Assembly (NCBI GenBank): GCA_900770395.1
Contig: CAAGKM010000024.1
Coordinates: 124,001 to 188,000, forward strand
DNA length: 64,000 nucleotides
Source: an uncultured Prevotella sp.
GTDB lineage: Bacteria; Bacteroidota; Bacteroidia; Bacteroidales; Bacteroidaceae
Direction of reading: 5' to 3'
Positions 1 through 9,282 of this stretch are shown in pieces. Made by a program: the position numbers and the translations under genes. Below the pieces are notes generated by a model, which saw nothing but the letters and a program-made list of their open reading frames with translations, was not told the origin of the DNA and did not search any database. Each line of letters opens with the position of its first letter. The first letter of the stretch is position 1.

Positions 1-503
1 AGGCTAACATTCCTTGCAAGAACGTGATTGTGCGCAAGTGCGTGATGGAGGATGGTCACGGTGGAGTGGTGCTTGGCAGTGAAATCTCTGGCGGTTGCGA
101 CAACATCTTTGCAGAGGACTGCAAGATGGACTCTCCAAACCTCGACCGCGTGCTTCGCATAAAGACCAACACCTGCCGTGGCGGCATTATCCAGAATGTG
201 TATATGCGCAACATTGAGGTGGGGCAGTGTGCCGAGGCTGTGATGCGCATCAACCTTGTGTATGAGCCAAACGAGATTGCCGAGCGCGGACACATTCCTA
301 CCGTGCGCAACATATACATGGAGAATGTCACCTGCCAGAAGTCGAAGCACGCCGTGCTCATCAACGGACTTGACGAGGAGGACCGTGTGTACAACGTTCA
401 TGTTAGGAACTGCACCTTCAACGGACTAAAGGCAGACCCGATAAAGGCTACAGGCAAGAGCCACGACATTTATTTTGAGAACATAACGACCAACTGGAAG
501 TAA
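1..503 (+). CDS. Polygalacturonase-like glycoside hydrolase family 28, C-terminal part (5' end outside window)
   Basis: The reading frame is open from base 3, so the gene begins before the window; about 166 residues are visible. GH28 enzymes hydrolyse galacturonan or rhamnogalacturonan backbones by inversion on a right-handed beta-helix. The visible part has the GHGG motif (active-site His of the family) and the RIKT motif (substrate-binding Arg/Lys), followed by repetitive beta-helix coils of the NVYMRNIEV type. The upstream NxD and DD catalytic motifs lie off the window. It is followed after 34 bases by a second GH28 gene on the same strand that is clearly related by eye (same motifs and spacing), so the two look like a tandem duplication in one operon. 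The protein stops right after the helix domain, so it lacks the GH105 extension of its neighbour. Confidence 0.9.
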   Translation, partial: ANIPCKNVIVRKCVMEDGHGGVVLGSEISGGCDNIFAEDCKMDSPNLDRVLRIKTNTCRGGIIQNVYMRNIEVGQCAEAVMRINLVYEPNEIAERGHIPTVRNIYMENVTCQKSKHAVLINGLDEEDRVYNVHVRNCTFNGLKADPIKATGKSHDIYFENITTNWK

Positions 504-537
504 TTTTTAGTTTACACATTAATTATATTAAGAAGCG

Positions 538-3153
538 ATGAAGAAAATCAAGATTATGCTTGCAACGCTGTTGATGCCGTTGGCTATGTTCGCCGAGGGC
601 TGGGACAACGAGCTGTACAAGCAAATAGAGAGCCGCATCGTGGCGCCGACATTTCCCGATGTCACTTTCGACATCACAAAATATGGCGCATCGCCAAAGG
701 CATCGGCGGCAAAGAACCAGAAGGCAATCAACAAAGCCATTGAGCTCTGCTCGAAGAAAGGCGGCGGTAAGGTTGTGGTGCCTGCAGGAACGTTCATGAC
801 AGGTGCCATAACATTGAAGAGCGGCGTTAACCTTGTGGTGGAGAAGGGGGCAGTGCTGAAGTTTGCCTTCGACTCAAGTCTCTATCCGTTGGTGTACACA
901 CGCTGGGAGGGACTCGACTGCTACAACTATTCACCATGTATCTACTCAAACGGTGCGAAGAACATCGGCATCACCGGCGAGGGAACCATCGACGGCAACG
1001 GCAATAAGAAAACATTCTGGCAGTGGACAGGTGAGGCATGGTGGGGATATGACAAGAATAACCCTACGGAGCACAACAAGCGCCCTATGCCTGGCGACAG
1101 CATTGGAGCACGAGCCCGTCTGCAGATGATGTGCGAGGAGAATGTTCCTGTATCGAAGCGAATCTTCGGCAAGGGCACAGGCATGCGCCCGCAGCTGATG
1201 AACCTCGTAAACTCAGAGAACATCATAGTAGAGGGAGTGACCCTGCTCAACTCTCCGTTCTGGGTTATGCATCCTCTGTTCTCTAAGAATATAACAGTGC
1301 GTGGCGTGAAGGTGAACAACGACGGACCTAACGGTGACGGCTGCGACCCCGAGTCATGTGAGGATGTGCTGATTGAGAACTGTATGTTTAACACCGGTGA
1401 TGACTGTATCGCAATAAAGAGCGGACGTAATGGCGACGGCAGGCGCGACGGCCGCCCGAGCAAGAACATCATCGTGCGTGGCTGTCAGATGAAAAATGGT
1501 CACGGCGGTGTGGTGATTGGCAGCGAAATCTCGGCTGGATGCCGCAACGTGTTTGTTGAGAACTGCAGGATGGACTCTCCTAACCTTGACCGCATTCTAC
1601 GCATCAAGACCAACTCTTGCCGTGGCGGCGTGACCGAGAATGTGTATATGCGCAACGTCACTGTGGGGGTATGCAAAGAGTCTGTGCTCCGCATCAATCT
1701 CGACTATTGGCCAAAGGAGGTTGCTGAGCGTGGTCACAACCCGATTGTGCGCAATGTGTGGATGGAGAATGTCACATGCGAGAGGTCTAAGTACGGCGTG
1801 CAGCTCAACGGACTGAACGACGTGAGCAACATCTATGACATACATGTCAAAAACTGCCGATTCTACGGTGTGCAGGCAGACCCGGTGCTGCGTACAGGCA
1901 AGAGCCATAACCTTGACTTCGACAACCTTATCATCAACGGTAAGCTTGTGATGCTTGAAAAGCCTTACAAGACTTATAGCGAGTGGCTCACATACAGCGA
2001 GATGCAGCGTGTGCCGCAGCCATATATGCTCGACTTTGCAAACAAGCCAAAGTGGAGCTATGTGATGGGAATCGAGCTGGAGTCGATGCTTGACACATAT
2101 CTCGCCCATGGCGGCGATGCCATCAAGAAGTATTGTCAGGCATACACCGACAGGATGATTGACGCTGAGGGCAACATCGAGGGCTACAAGATTGAGGATT
2201 ACAACCTCGACCAGATTCGCACAGGACACTTCGTGGCACGTATGTACGAGCTTTATCCCGAGGCAAAGAACAAGGCTGCCATTGAGACGCTTATGCTGCA
2301 GCTCAAGAAACAGCCGCGCACCAAGGAGGGAGTTTACTGGCACAAGGCGATATACTCTTATCAGGTGTGGCTCGACGGCATCTTCATGGGACTGCCGTTC
2401 CATGCGCTCACAGCCAACATGTTCCTCAACGACAAGCAGGCACAAAAGATTTACAACGATGCCGTGAATCAGATTAAGAAAACTTATGAGCGCACACTTG
2501 ACCCAAAGACTGGACTCAACCGTCATGCATGGGATGAGCGTTGTGAGATGTTCTGGTCGGACAAGACCACAGGTCTTTCACAGCATTGTTGGGGACGTGC
2601 ACAGGGATGGTATACCATGGCTCTCATTGAGCTGCTCGACGCTCTGCCCGAGAACTACAGCCGCCGTGCTGAGGTGATAGAGCTTGTAAAGAAAGACTTT
2701 GACGCCATCATCAAGTGGCAGGACAAGAAGACAGGACTGTGGTATCAAGTGATGGATGCTCCTGGACGTGAGGGCAACTATCTTGAGGCAACCTGCTCGT
2801 CGATGTTTGCATACTCACTTCTCAAGGCAGCCCGCAAGGGATATGTAGGCGATGAGTACCGTCAGGCAGGCATCAAGGCATATAAGGGCATCATCAACAA
2901 CTTTATAGAGGTGAACAACGACAAGACCATCTCGCTCACAAAGTGCTGTGAGGTGGCTGGACTCGGTCCTGGTGTTAGCAAGAAGGTGCTGAAGGCAGCT
3001 CCCAAAGTGAAGGAGAACAAGCGCCGCGACGGTTCGTTTGAATACTACATCAGTGAGCCGGTACGTGCCAATGATGCCAAGGGTGTAGGTCCTTTCATCT
3101 GGGCTTCGCTCGAAATGGAGAAGATGGGTTGGAATACTGACAGCGAGTATTAA
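538..3153 (+). CDS. GH28 polygalacturonase fused to GH105 unsaturated rhamnogalacturonyl hydrolase
   Basis: The 871-residue protein begins with a signal peptide (about residues 1-19) and is predicted periplasmic or surface-exposed. Residues about 45-480 form a GH28 beta-helix: NDGPNGDGCDP near 261, TGDDC near 286, GHGG near 322 and RIKT near 355 are the family catalytic and binding motifs. Residues about 505-870 form an (alpha/alpha)6 GH105 domain, with HAWDE near 663 (catalytic Asp of the YteR type) and HCWGRAQGWY near 683. GH28 cuts inside the backbone; GH105 removes the unsaturated uronic acid that pectate/rhamnogalacturonan lyases leave at oligosaccharide ends. Having both on one chain couples backbone cleavage with end trimming, and the PL1 lyase gene follows directly. 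Start chosen at the ATG with the signal peptide. Confidence 0.92.
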   Translation: MKKIKIMLATLLMPLAMFAEGWDNELYKQIESRIVAPTFPDVTFDITKYGASPKASAAKNQKAINKAIELCSKKGGGKVVVPAGTFMTGAITLKSGVNLVVEKGAVLKFAFDSSLYPLVYTRWEGLDCYNYSPCIYSNGAKNIGITGEGTIDGNGNKKTFWQWTGEAWWGYDKNNPTEHNKRPMPGDSIGARARLQMMCEENVPVSKRIFGKGTGMRPQLMNLVNSENIIVEGVTLLNSPFWVMHPLFSKNITVRGVKVNNDGPNGDGCDPESCEDVLIENCMFNTGDDCIAIKSGRNGDGRRDGRPSKNIIVRGCQMKNGHGGVVIGSEISAGCRNVFVENCRMDSPNLDRILRIKTNSCRGGVTENVYMRNVTVGVCKESVLRINLDYWPKEVAERGHNPIVRNVWMENVTCERSKYGVQLNGLNDVSNIYDIHVKNCRFYGVQADPVLRTGKSHNLDFDNLIINGKLVMLEKPYKTYSEWLTYSEMQRVPQPYMLDFANKPKWSYVMGIELESMLDTYLAHGGDAIKKYCQAYTDRMIDAEGNIEGYKIEDYNLDQIRTGHFVARMYELYPEAKNKAAIETLMLQLKKQPRTKEGVYWHKAIYSYQVWLDGIFMGLPFHALTANMFLNDKQAQKIYNDAVNQIKKTYERTLDPKTGLNRHAWDERCEMFWSDKTTGLSQHCWGRAQGWYTMALIELLDALPENYSRRAEVIELVKKDFDAIIKWQDKKTGLWYQVMDAPGREGNYLEATCSSMFAYSLLKAARKGYVGDEYRQAGIKAYKGIINNFIEVNNDKTISLTKCCEVAGLGPGVSKKVLKAAPKVKENKRRDGSFEYYISEPVRANDAKGVGPFIWASLEMEKMGWNTDSEY

Positions 3154-3231
3154 AATGAAGAGTGAAGAATCTCGTTGCACTCGAAATGAAGAATCATTTT
3201 TTGCAATGAAATGTTTATGTACTAAATAAAA
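3154..3231. repeat. Short gap with GAAGAGT/GAAGAAT heptamer copies
   Basis: Directly after the stop codon the sequence contains GAAGAGTGAAGAAT and, about 35 bases later, another GAAGAAT followed by a T-run. This is the same heptamer family as at 13310-13338. A weak hairpin (AATGA/TCATT) precedes the T-run and may act as a terminator, but it is short. Confidence 0.4.
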
Positions 3232-5031
3232 ATGAAGAAAAGGATAACTATATTTATATCAGCCGTTGCACTTTGTGCAACGGCTGTTGCGCAGCCTGCG
3301 CAGGCACCTGCTTTTCCCGGTGCCGAAGGGTTTGCACGCTACACTACAACTGGAGGACGTGGCGGTAAGGTCATACATGTAACTAATCTTAACGACAGCG
3401 GCACGGGCTCGCTCAGATGGGCTTTGGGGCAGTCGGGGAAGAAAATTATTGTGTTTGACGTGAGTGGATACATCGATTTGCGCTCGCAGCTCAATGTGTC
3501 ATCCAACACGACAATTGCGGGACAGACTGCACCGGGTGAGGGAATCACCTTGCGTTATTATACATTGTATTTTGGAAATGCTGACAATGTGATTGTGCGA
3601 TTTTTACGGAGTCGCCGATCGCAGGTCAAGGATGTGAATGACGGTGCTGATGCTACGTGGGGCCGTAATCGTAAAAACATCATCCTCGATCACTGCTCTT
3701 TTTCGTGGAGCATTGACGAGGTGGCATCGTTCTATGACAACGTGAACTTCACTATGCAGTGGTGCAACGTTACCGAGGGACTTGCCAATCCTGGGCATTC
3801 AAAGGGTGCTCACAGCTATGGAGGTATCTGGGGGGGCAAGGGTGCATCTTTCCACCACAACTATATCTCTCATGTGCAGAACCGTGCTCCGCGATTTAAT
3901 GGTGCTCGCTATAATTGGAACGGTTATGACAAGACAAAATATGAGAACTCCATACAGGCTGAGCAGGTTGATTTCCGTAATTGCGTAATTTACAACTGGG
4001 GAAATGGCAACGGATGTTATGGCGGTCCAGGCGGTGGATATATCAATATGATAAATAACTATTATAAGGCTGGTCCTGGAACAAAAAACAGGACACGTGT
4101 AACTCAGGTCTCATTCTCAGATGCCACAAATGGCGGCGATAATCCTTTTCCCGATTATGCAAGCCGTTATTATATAAGTGGCAATTATGTTACTGCGGCG
4201 TCCAATCCAGAGAATTATGACTGGAAGGGTGTCATATATGATTCTGGTGTACAGAAGGACGGTGAGCGATACATTAAGGATGCCAAGCATTACTATGGCA
4301 GTAATGTGGAATATGTAAACATTAATGGCACTGACTGCGTGAAACTGAAGCTCGACAATCCGATTGAGGCAGGAGAGGTGACAACCCATTCAGCCCAAAC
4401 AGCATACGAAAAGGTTCTTGATTACTGTGGAGCAAGTCTGTGGCGCGATGCCGCTGATGCCCGTTATGCCGAAGAGGCTGCCACTGGCACCACGACATTC
4501 AACGGCGATGTTGCGTATGTTGATAAGAATGGTAAAGTGTATGCAAAATCAAATACCAAGGGAATTCTTGACTTTATTAATGACCCGACAAAGGAGGCGA
4601 ATCCCAAGACTGCAAGCTATCCAGAGCTTAAAAATGAAACTCGCCCCGAAGGCTTCGACACCGACGGTGACGGTATTCCTGATGCTTGGGAGACTGCAAA
4701 CGGTCTTAATCCAAATGATGCAAGCGATGCTGTGCAAACCACTATTGATACAAAGGGATGGTACACCAACATCGAGGTTTATGCAAACTCGATTGTGGAG
4801 CATATCGTAAAGGCGCAGAATGCCGATGCTATTACTGCTGTTGAGGAGTATTATCCTGCATTTAAGACACCAACAGGTATAGGAGAGATTGATACTCCAA
4901 CTTCTGCAATACAGAGAGTTGAATATTTCGCGCTCGACGGAAGCAAGCTGCCTGAGCCGGTTAAGGGAATAAACATCCGAAAGATAACATATTCAAACGG
5001 AAAGGTTGGCACTGACAAAGTGATAAAGTAA
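3232..5031 (+). CDS. Secreted pectate lyase, polysaccharide lyase family 1-like, with EF-hand-like motif and T9SS-like C-terminus
   Basis: A 599-residue protein with a signal peptide (about 1-20, ending in AVA-QP). The N-terminal mature part, FPGAEGFARYTTGG, and the beta-helix motif ILDHCSFSWSIDE near residue 152 match Bacteroidetes PL1 pectate lyases, which cleave polygalacturonate by beta-elimination with calcium and leave 4,5-unsaturated ends. A DTDGDGIPDAWE motif near residue 480 is the calcium-binding, thrombospondin type 3/EF-hand-like loop often found at the C-terminal side of these lyases. The last 45 residues (VEYFALDGSKL, KGINIRK, KVIK) resemble the C-terminal sorting domain of type IX secretion or the common Prevotella C-terminal tail, so surface delivery is possible. 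It forms the pectin set with the two GH28 genes upstream. Confidence 0.88.
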   Translation: MKKRITIFISAVALCATAVAQPAQAPAFPGAEGFARYTTTGGRGGKVIHVTNLNDSGTGSLRWALGQSGKKIIVFDVSGYIDLRSQLNVSSNTTIAGQTAPGEGITLRYYTLYFGNADNVIVRFLRSRRSQVKDVNDGADATWGRNRKNIILDHCSFSWSIDEVASFYDNVNFTMQWCNVTEGLANPGHSKGAHSYGGIWGGKGASFHHNYISHVQNRAPRFNGARYNWNGYDKTKYENSIQAEQVDFRNCVIYNWGNGNGCYGGPGGGYINMINNYYKAGPGTKNRTRVTQVSFSDATNGGDNPFPDYASRYYISGNYVTAASNPENYDWKGVIYDSGVQKDGERYIKDAKHYYGSNVEYVNINGTDCVKLKLDNPIEAGEVTTHSAQTAYEKVLDYCGASLWRDAADARYAEEAATGTTTFNGDVAYVDKNGKVYAKSNTKGILDFINDPTKEANPKTASYPELKNETRPEGFDTDGDGIPDAWETANGLNPNDASDAVQTTIDTKGWYTNIEVYANSIVEHIVKAQNADAITAVEEYYPAFKTPTGIGEIDTPTSAIQRVEYFALDGSKLPEPVKGINIRKITYSNGKVGTDKVIK

Positions 5032-5112
5032 GATATACTTCATCGGCAAAGTTAGATATACTTCTCATGCAAAATAAGTAGTACTTAAATGACTAAGTAA
5101 GTAGTGCTGCAA
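5031..5112. repeat. 23-bp intergenic repeat array (about 3.5 units)
   Basis: Units begin at 5031, 5054, 5077 and 5100, exactly 23 bases apart, with near-palindromic heads AGATATACTT, AGATATACTT, AGTAGTACTT and a degenerate AGTAGTGCTG, and variable spacers. The array starts on the last base of the pectate lyase stop codon. The same unit family recurs at 55827-55977. Confidence 0.75.
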
Positions 5113-5142
5113 CAAAATCGTAGAAAAGCCTGATGAAACCGT

Positions 5143-5180
5143 TAAAAAATAAGGAGTGAAAATTCACTCCTTATTTTTTA
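5143..5180. terminator. Bidirectional intrinsic terminator
   Basis: A perfect 18-bp inverted repeat (arms 5143-5160 and 5163-5180, 2-base loop) with A-run and T-run ends serves both the plus-strand pectate lyase and the minus-strand gene whose stop codon lies inside the right arm. Confidence 0.9.
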
Positions 5181-5408
5181 TTTATACTGATTCACAGTGT
5201 GAAACTGGTGAACATAGTCGGTGAGTTCCTTAAACTTTGCGACTCTGCTCTCATCGAGTTTGTTTTGATTGATGAGCTTACGGTTATATTTAAGCCAATT
5301 GAGCCTTTTACGCTCTTCAAGATGATGGCGTGAAGGAAAACGATGATGCTCTTTCACGAATTCCCAAATCTCAGCCAGCTTGATGTTCCATGTTTCTTCC
5401 TGTGTCAT
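5178..5408 (-). CDS. Small stand-alone helicase-associated-domain-like protein
   Basis: A 76-residue protein whose pattern (W at 7, LAEIWEFVKEHHRFP, LNWLKYNRKLI, then a Leu/Arg-rich final helix) fits the helicase associated domain, a three-helix nucleic-acid-binding module usually repeated at the end of large helicases. Here it stands alone, with no helicase nearby. The assignment rests on pattern recognition only. It lies 30 bases downstream of uxaA on the same strand and may be co-transcribed; its stop codon is inside the shared terminator. Its function is unknown. Confidence 0.65.
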   Translation of the reverse strand: MTQEETWNIKLAEIWEFVKEHHRFPSRHHLEERKRLNWLKYNRKLINQNKLDESRVAKFKELTDYVHQFHTVNQYK

Positions 5409-5438
5409 AATAAATGATGTTTTTTAATTAGATTCCAT

Positions 5439-6932
5439 TTAAAGCGTTACACCGTTTTTAAAGATTGAAATCTCACGGTAGCCGTTCTTCTCGTTCTGCG
5501 CCAGTTCCTCACCGCTTGCAACAGCAAGAATCTTGTCGATGAACATCGGAACAACCTCCTGCATGGTCTTGCCCTCGATGAGCTGACCGGCATTGAAGTC
5601 CACCCAATTAGCCTTGCGCTGTGCGAGCGTGGGGTTGGTGGCTATCTTCATGGTGGGAACGAAAGTGCCGAATGGTGTTCCACGACCTGTTGTGAACAGC
5701 ACAATCTGACAGCCGGCGGCAGCAAGTGCCGTACTTGCCACGAGGTCGTTGCCCGGAGCTGACAGCAGGTTCAGTCCGTTTACTTTAAGGCGGTCGCCAT
5801 ATTCCAATACTCCGCTAACAGGGGCGCGTCCGCATTTCTGTGTGCATCCTAAGGCCTTGTCCTCAAGTGTTGAGATACCGCCAGCCTTGTTGCCTGGTGA
5901 TGGGTTCTCGCCCACAGGCTCACCGTGGCTGAGGAAGTATTCCTTGAAGTTGTTCACCAATGATACAGTCTGCTCAAACAGCTCCGGAGTCTTGCAGCGG
6001 TTCATGAGTATAGTCTCTGCGCCAAACATCTCGGGCACCTCGGTGAGGATAGATGTGCCGCCTTGTGCCACGAGCCAGTCGGAGAACTCACCCACAAGCG
6101 GATTGGCAGTGATGCCGGAGAAACCGTCGCTGCCGCCACACTTCAAGCCGACACGCAGATGGCTAACGCTTACCTCCTCGCGCTTGTCCTGAGCGGCAAT
6201 GCCGTAAAGCTCACGCAGTATCTTCATGCCTTCCTCTATCTCATCGTCAACCTTCTGTGTGATGAGGAAGCGCACACGGTTCTTGTCGTAGTCACCGAGA
6301 AGTTTCTCAAACTCATCGGGCTGGTTGTTCTCGCAACCTAATGAAAGTACGAGCACAGCTCCTGCATTTGGGTGGAGAACAATATCACGCAAAACCTTGC
6401 GGGTATTCTCATGGTCACCGCTTAGCTGTGAGCATCCATAGTTGTGGTGCCATGTGTGAATGGCGTCGATGTCCTTGCAGCCAGTCTCCTGCTGGAGCAT
6501 TGTGGCAAGACGTTCTGCAATGCCGTTTACACAGCCCACGGTGGGAACAATCCACAGCTCGTTGCGGGTGCCAACCTCACCGTTGGCACGCATATATCCT
6601 TTGAATGTGCGCTTCTCATCCTTGATGTTGAGAGTCTCGTCAACGGGATTGTAAGTATATTCAAGAGTGCCCGAGAGATTGGTCTTCAGGTTGTTCTCAT
6701 TCACCCAGTCGCCCGACTTCAAATTTTGCTTGGCATGGCCGATAGGATAACCATATTTGATAATGTCAGTACCCTCAGGGGTATCATTAATAAGCACTTT
6801 GTGTCCGGCTGGTGTGTCCTGGTTCAGCGTCACACTTTTGCCGTCAACATTGATTGTCTCGCCTTTCCGCATTGCCTGAAGGCAAACCACCACAGAGTCG
6901 GCAGGATTGATTTTTATAAATGTTTGTTCCAT
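5439..6932 (-). CDS. uxaA: Altronate dehydratase
   Basis: The 497-residue protein has the full UxaA layout: an N-terminal SAF-like domain (about 1-90) and a large C-terminal dehydratase domain (GEVGTRNELWIVPTVGCVNGIAERLA near 115-140, and CGGSDGFSGITANPLVGEF near 275). It removes water from D-altronate to make 2-keto-3-deoxygluconate in cytoplasmic galacturonate catabolism. Cys residues in VGCVNG, NYGCSQL and LKCGGSDG are typical of this metal-dependent family. It sits 27 bases downstream of the LacI-type regulator gene, probably in one transcript, and near kdgK and eda, which use its product. Other members of the family act on galactarate or glucarate, but the two-domain length and the context favour altronate. 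Confidence 0.93.
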   Translation of the reverse strand: MEQTFIKINPADSVVVCLQAMRKGETINVDGKSVTLNQDTPAGHKVLINDTPEGTDIIKYGYPIGHAKQNLKSGDWVNENNLKTNLSGTLEYTYNPVDETLNIKDEKRTFKGYMRANGEVGTRNELWIVPTVGCVNGIAERLATMLQQETGCKDIDAIHTWHHNYGCSQLSGDHENTRKVLRDIVLHPNAGAVLVLSLGCENNQPDEFEKLLGDYDKNRVRFLITQKVDDEIEEGMKILRELYGIAAQDKREEVSVSHLRVGLKCGGSDGFSGITANPLVGEFSDWLVAQGGTSILTEVPEMFGAETILMNRCKTPELFEQTVSLVNNFKEYFLSHGEPVGENPSPGNKAGGISTLEDKALGCTQKCGRAPVSGVLEYGDRLKVNGLNLLSAPGNDLVASTALAAAGCQIVLFTTGRGTPFGTFVPTMKIATNPTLAQRKANWVDFNAGQLIEGKTMQEVVPMFIDKILAVASGEELAQNEKNGYREISIFKNGVTL

Positions 6933-6959
6933 AGAGTTTGTTTTTAATATAATTTGTTG

Positions 6960-8027
6960 TTATCTTTGTTTTCTTCTGTAAAATTCAAGGTTTTCTTTTG
7001 TCAAAATCTCTATAGGCATGTAGTTCACTGGGTTAACCTCCTTGTTTAGAACCTTTGCCTCAAACAGTGAGTTCACGCAGTAGTAGCCTTGCATGTAGGC
7101 ATGCTGTGCTATGAGAAAAGATATTGAGCCTTGGCGCACGCACTCGGCATTCTTAGGCACCATGTCGTAGCCCATAATTTGTACGTTGCGGCGGTTGGTG
7201 CGCTGCAGAAACTCTCCCACAAGATGTGCTTTTGAGTTAAATGTGATGCAATGATGCACCTTTGGATGAGCCGTGAAGAACTTCTCGAGCATGGGAGCAT
7301 AGTTCTCGCGGTCTTCATCAAGCGGCAGATTTACCTCTAATATCTTTACTTCAGGGAAATGGTCGCGCATATAATGTTTGAAACCTGTCTCGCGGTTTTC
7401 CTGCTGCTTGCTTGCCACATTGCCGTTGAGCATTTGCTTCATGAGCATTATCTCTGTCTCTTGTGATGCTATCAACATCAGCATACGGGCTGCGAAATAT
7501 CCGCTGCAGAATGAGTCTTGACCATAGAACGCCAATGGTTTGAGGTCGGGCATGTATGAGTCTAATAATATAAAAGGTGTACCCAGCTCGTGCAGCTTGT
7601 CGGTAAATTTGCGCGTCAGGTCAAGCTTTGAGGGAACAATCACCACTCCGTCAGGACTCTCGCTGAGGCATTTCTCAGTGGCGTCAACAAATGTTTTCTC
7701 GTTGAAACGGTGATAGTAGAGCATCTTCACATTCACCTGAAAGTCGGCATGACGCTTTTGGCATGCCAGTGCTCCCTCCTCAATCTCTTCCCAGTAGGCC
7801 TCGCTCTTGTGGCGCGGTATAATAAAATAAAAGGTGAACGACTTGTTGTATGCCAAGGCACTGGCATATACGTTTGGTGTATAGTCCATCTCTTTCAGTG
7901 CCGCCTCCACTTTCTTGCGCGCTTCCTCCGACACGCTCGGACGGTTGTGCAGCACTCTGTCCACCGTACCGGTAGATACCCCTGCATGCTTTGCAATGTC
8001 TTTTATTCTTATTCTTGTCTTATCCAT
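6960..8027 (-). CDS. LacI-family transcriptional regulator, probable uronate regulator
   Basis: The 355-residue protein begins with a LacI helix-turn-helix (IKDIAKHAGVSTGTVDRVLHNRPSVSEEARKKV, about residues 7-42) followed by a periplasmic-binding-protein-like effector domain (FYFIIPRH near 69, then GYDMVPKNAECVRQGSISF near 292). The effector domain is of the sugar-binding type. It is the first gene of the lacI-uxaA unit and is divergent from kdgK-eda, so autoregulation together with control of the uronate genes is likely, with a uronate pathway intermediate as effector. This is inferred from position; no operator was proven. Confidence 0.88.
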   Translation of the reverse strand: MDKTRIRIKDIAKHAGVSTGTVDRVLHNRPSVSEEARKKVEAALKEMDYTPNVYASALAYNKSFTFYFIIPRHKSEAYWEEIEEGALACQKRHADFQVNVKMLYYHRFNEKTFVDATEKCLSESPDGVVIVPSKLDLTRKFTDKLHELGTPFILLDSYMPDLKPLAFYGQDSFCSGYFAARMLMLIASQETEIMLMKQMLNGNVASKQQENRETGFKHYMRDHFPEVKILEVNLPLDEDRENYAPMLEKFFTAHPKVHHCITFNSKAHLVGEFLQRTNRRNVQIMGYDMVPKNAECVRQGSISFLIAQHAYMQGYYCVNSLFEAKVLNKEVNPVNYMPIEILTKENLEFYRRKQR

Positions 8028-8220
8028 ATTTTTTATTTTCAGTGCAAAAATAGCAATATTTTTTTAAATAAACACCGCCACAGTGGAATTATTTGCATAA
8101 AAAACAAAAAAAGTATGTTTTTTCTTTCGCGTTTGAAAAAAAAGTGGTATTTTTGTAGTCGAATTTTATTTCAAATAAGTAATATTATCAAAAACAAACA
8201 ATTAATAAATTACTAAAACA
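8028..8220. promoter_or_regulatory. Divergent promoter region of lacI-uxaA and kdgK-eda
   Basis: On the plus strand TTTC (8125-8128), 19 bases, then TATTTTTG (8148-8155) fits the Bacteroidetes promoter for kdgK. On the minus strand a -7 box, read as CAAAAATA at 8045-8052, lies just before the regulator start; no clear -33 box is seen. A CCACAGTGG inverted repeat near 8078-8086 lies between the two and is a candidate operator half-site, though it is short. Confidence 0.6.
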
Positions 8221-9243
8221 ATGGCAAAAGTTGTAACATTGGGCGAGATTATGCTCCGCCTTTCTCCACAAGGTAATGACCGTTTCATCCAGTCAGAGTC
8301 TTTCCGTATTATTCCTGGTGGCGGTGAGGCCAACGTGGCAATCAGCGTGGCAAACTATGGTCATGACGCTTATTTCGTTTCTAAACTTCCAAAGCATGAG
8401 ATTGGTCAGATTGCAGTAAACGCATTGCGCCGTTATGGTGTGAACACTGACTTCGTTGCCCGTGGTGGCGACCGTGTAGGTCTTTACTATGCTGAGACTG
8501 GTGCCTCAATGCGTCCTTCAAAAGTTATCTACGACCGTGCTCACTCATCTATCGCAGAGGCTGATCCCTCAGACTTCGATTTTGATGCAGTGATGGAAGG
8601 CGCGCAGTGGTTCCACTGGAGCGGCATCACCCCTGCTGTCTCTGACAAGGCTGCCGAGCTTACAAAGTTGGCTTGCGAGGCTGCAAAGCGTCACGGAGTT
8701 ACCGTATCTGTTGACCTCAACTTCCGCAAGAAGCTGTGGACATCAGAGAAGGCTATCTCAATCATGCGCCCATTGATGAAGTATGTCGACGTATGTATCG
8801 GTAATGAGGAAGATGCAGAGCTTTGCCTTGGCTTCAAGCCCGATGCTGACGTTGAGGGCGGTCAGACCGACGCTGCCGGCTACGAGGGCATCTTCAAACA
8901 GATGAAGGAGGAGTTTGGCTTCAAGTATGTGGTTTCTACACTGCGTGAGTCGTATTCTGCTACATTCAACGGCTGGAAGGCTCTTATCTATGACGGTAAG
9001 GAGTTCTATCAGAGCAAGCGCTATGAGATTAATCCTATCATCGACCGTGTTGGCGGCGGCGACTCTTTCTCTGGCGGTCTTATCCATGGTCTGCTAACAA
9101 AGCCTACTCAGGGCGAGGCTCTTGAGTTCGCTGTTGCCGCATCAGCTCTGAAGCACACCATCAATGGTGACTTCAACCTCGTGTCTGTAGATGAGGTGGA
9201 GGCTCTTGCAGGCGGTAACGCCAACGGACGTGTGCAGAGATAA
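8221..9243 (+). CDS. kdgK: 2-keto-3-deoxygluconate kinase (PfkB family sugar kinase)
   Basis: A 340-residue PfkB/ribokinase-type kinase. The first signature is seen at PGGGEANVAISVANYGH (about 32-48) and the second at DRVGGGDSFSGGLIHGL (about 276-292), where Asp281 is the expected catalytic base. It phosphorylates 2-keto-3-deoxygluconate, the product of UxaA and of unsaturated-uronate catabolism, to KDPG. The substrate is inferred from the family branch and from the neighbour: eda follows after 39 bases and uses KDPG. Divergent from the LacI-type regulator gene. Fructokinase would be the alternative, but the context argues for KDG. Confidence 0.9.
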   Translation: MAKVVTLGEIMLRLSPQGNDRFIQSESFRIIPGGGEANVAISVANYGHDAYFVSKLPKHEIGQIAVNALRRYGVNTDFVARGGDRVGLYYAETGASMRPSKVIYDRAHSSIAEADPSDFDFDAVMEGAQWFHWSGITPAVSDKAAELTKLACEAAKRHGVTVSVDLNFRKKLWTSEKAISIMRPLMKYVDVCIGNEEDAELCLGFKPDADVEGGQTDAAGYEGIFKQMKEEFGFKYVVSTLRESYSATFNGWKALIYDGKEFYQSKRYEINPIIDRVGGGDSFSGGLIHGLLTKPTQGEALEFAVAASALKHTINGDFNLVSVDEVEALAGGNANGRVQR

Positions 9244-9282
9244 GAAAATTACGAATTTATATAATAAAAACAAGGAAGAATA

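Noticed and set aside
5031..5112. CRISPR array
   Set aside because: Units are 23 bases in total with no separate repeat and spacer of typical size, and no cas gene is present; the same applies to the other arrays.
7710..8216. Plus-strand frame opposite the LacI-type regulator
   Set aside because: It is the antisense shadow of a well-supported gene.
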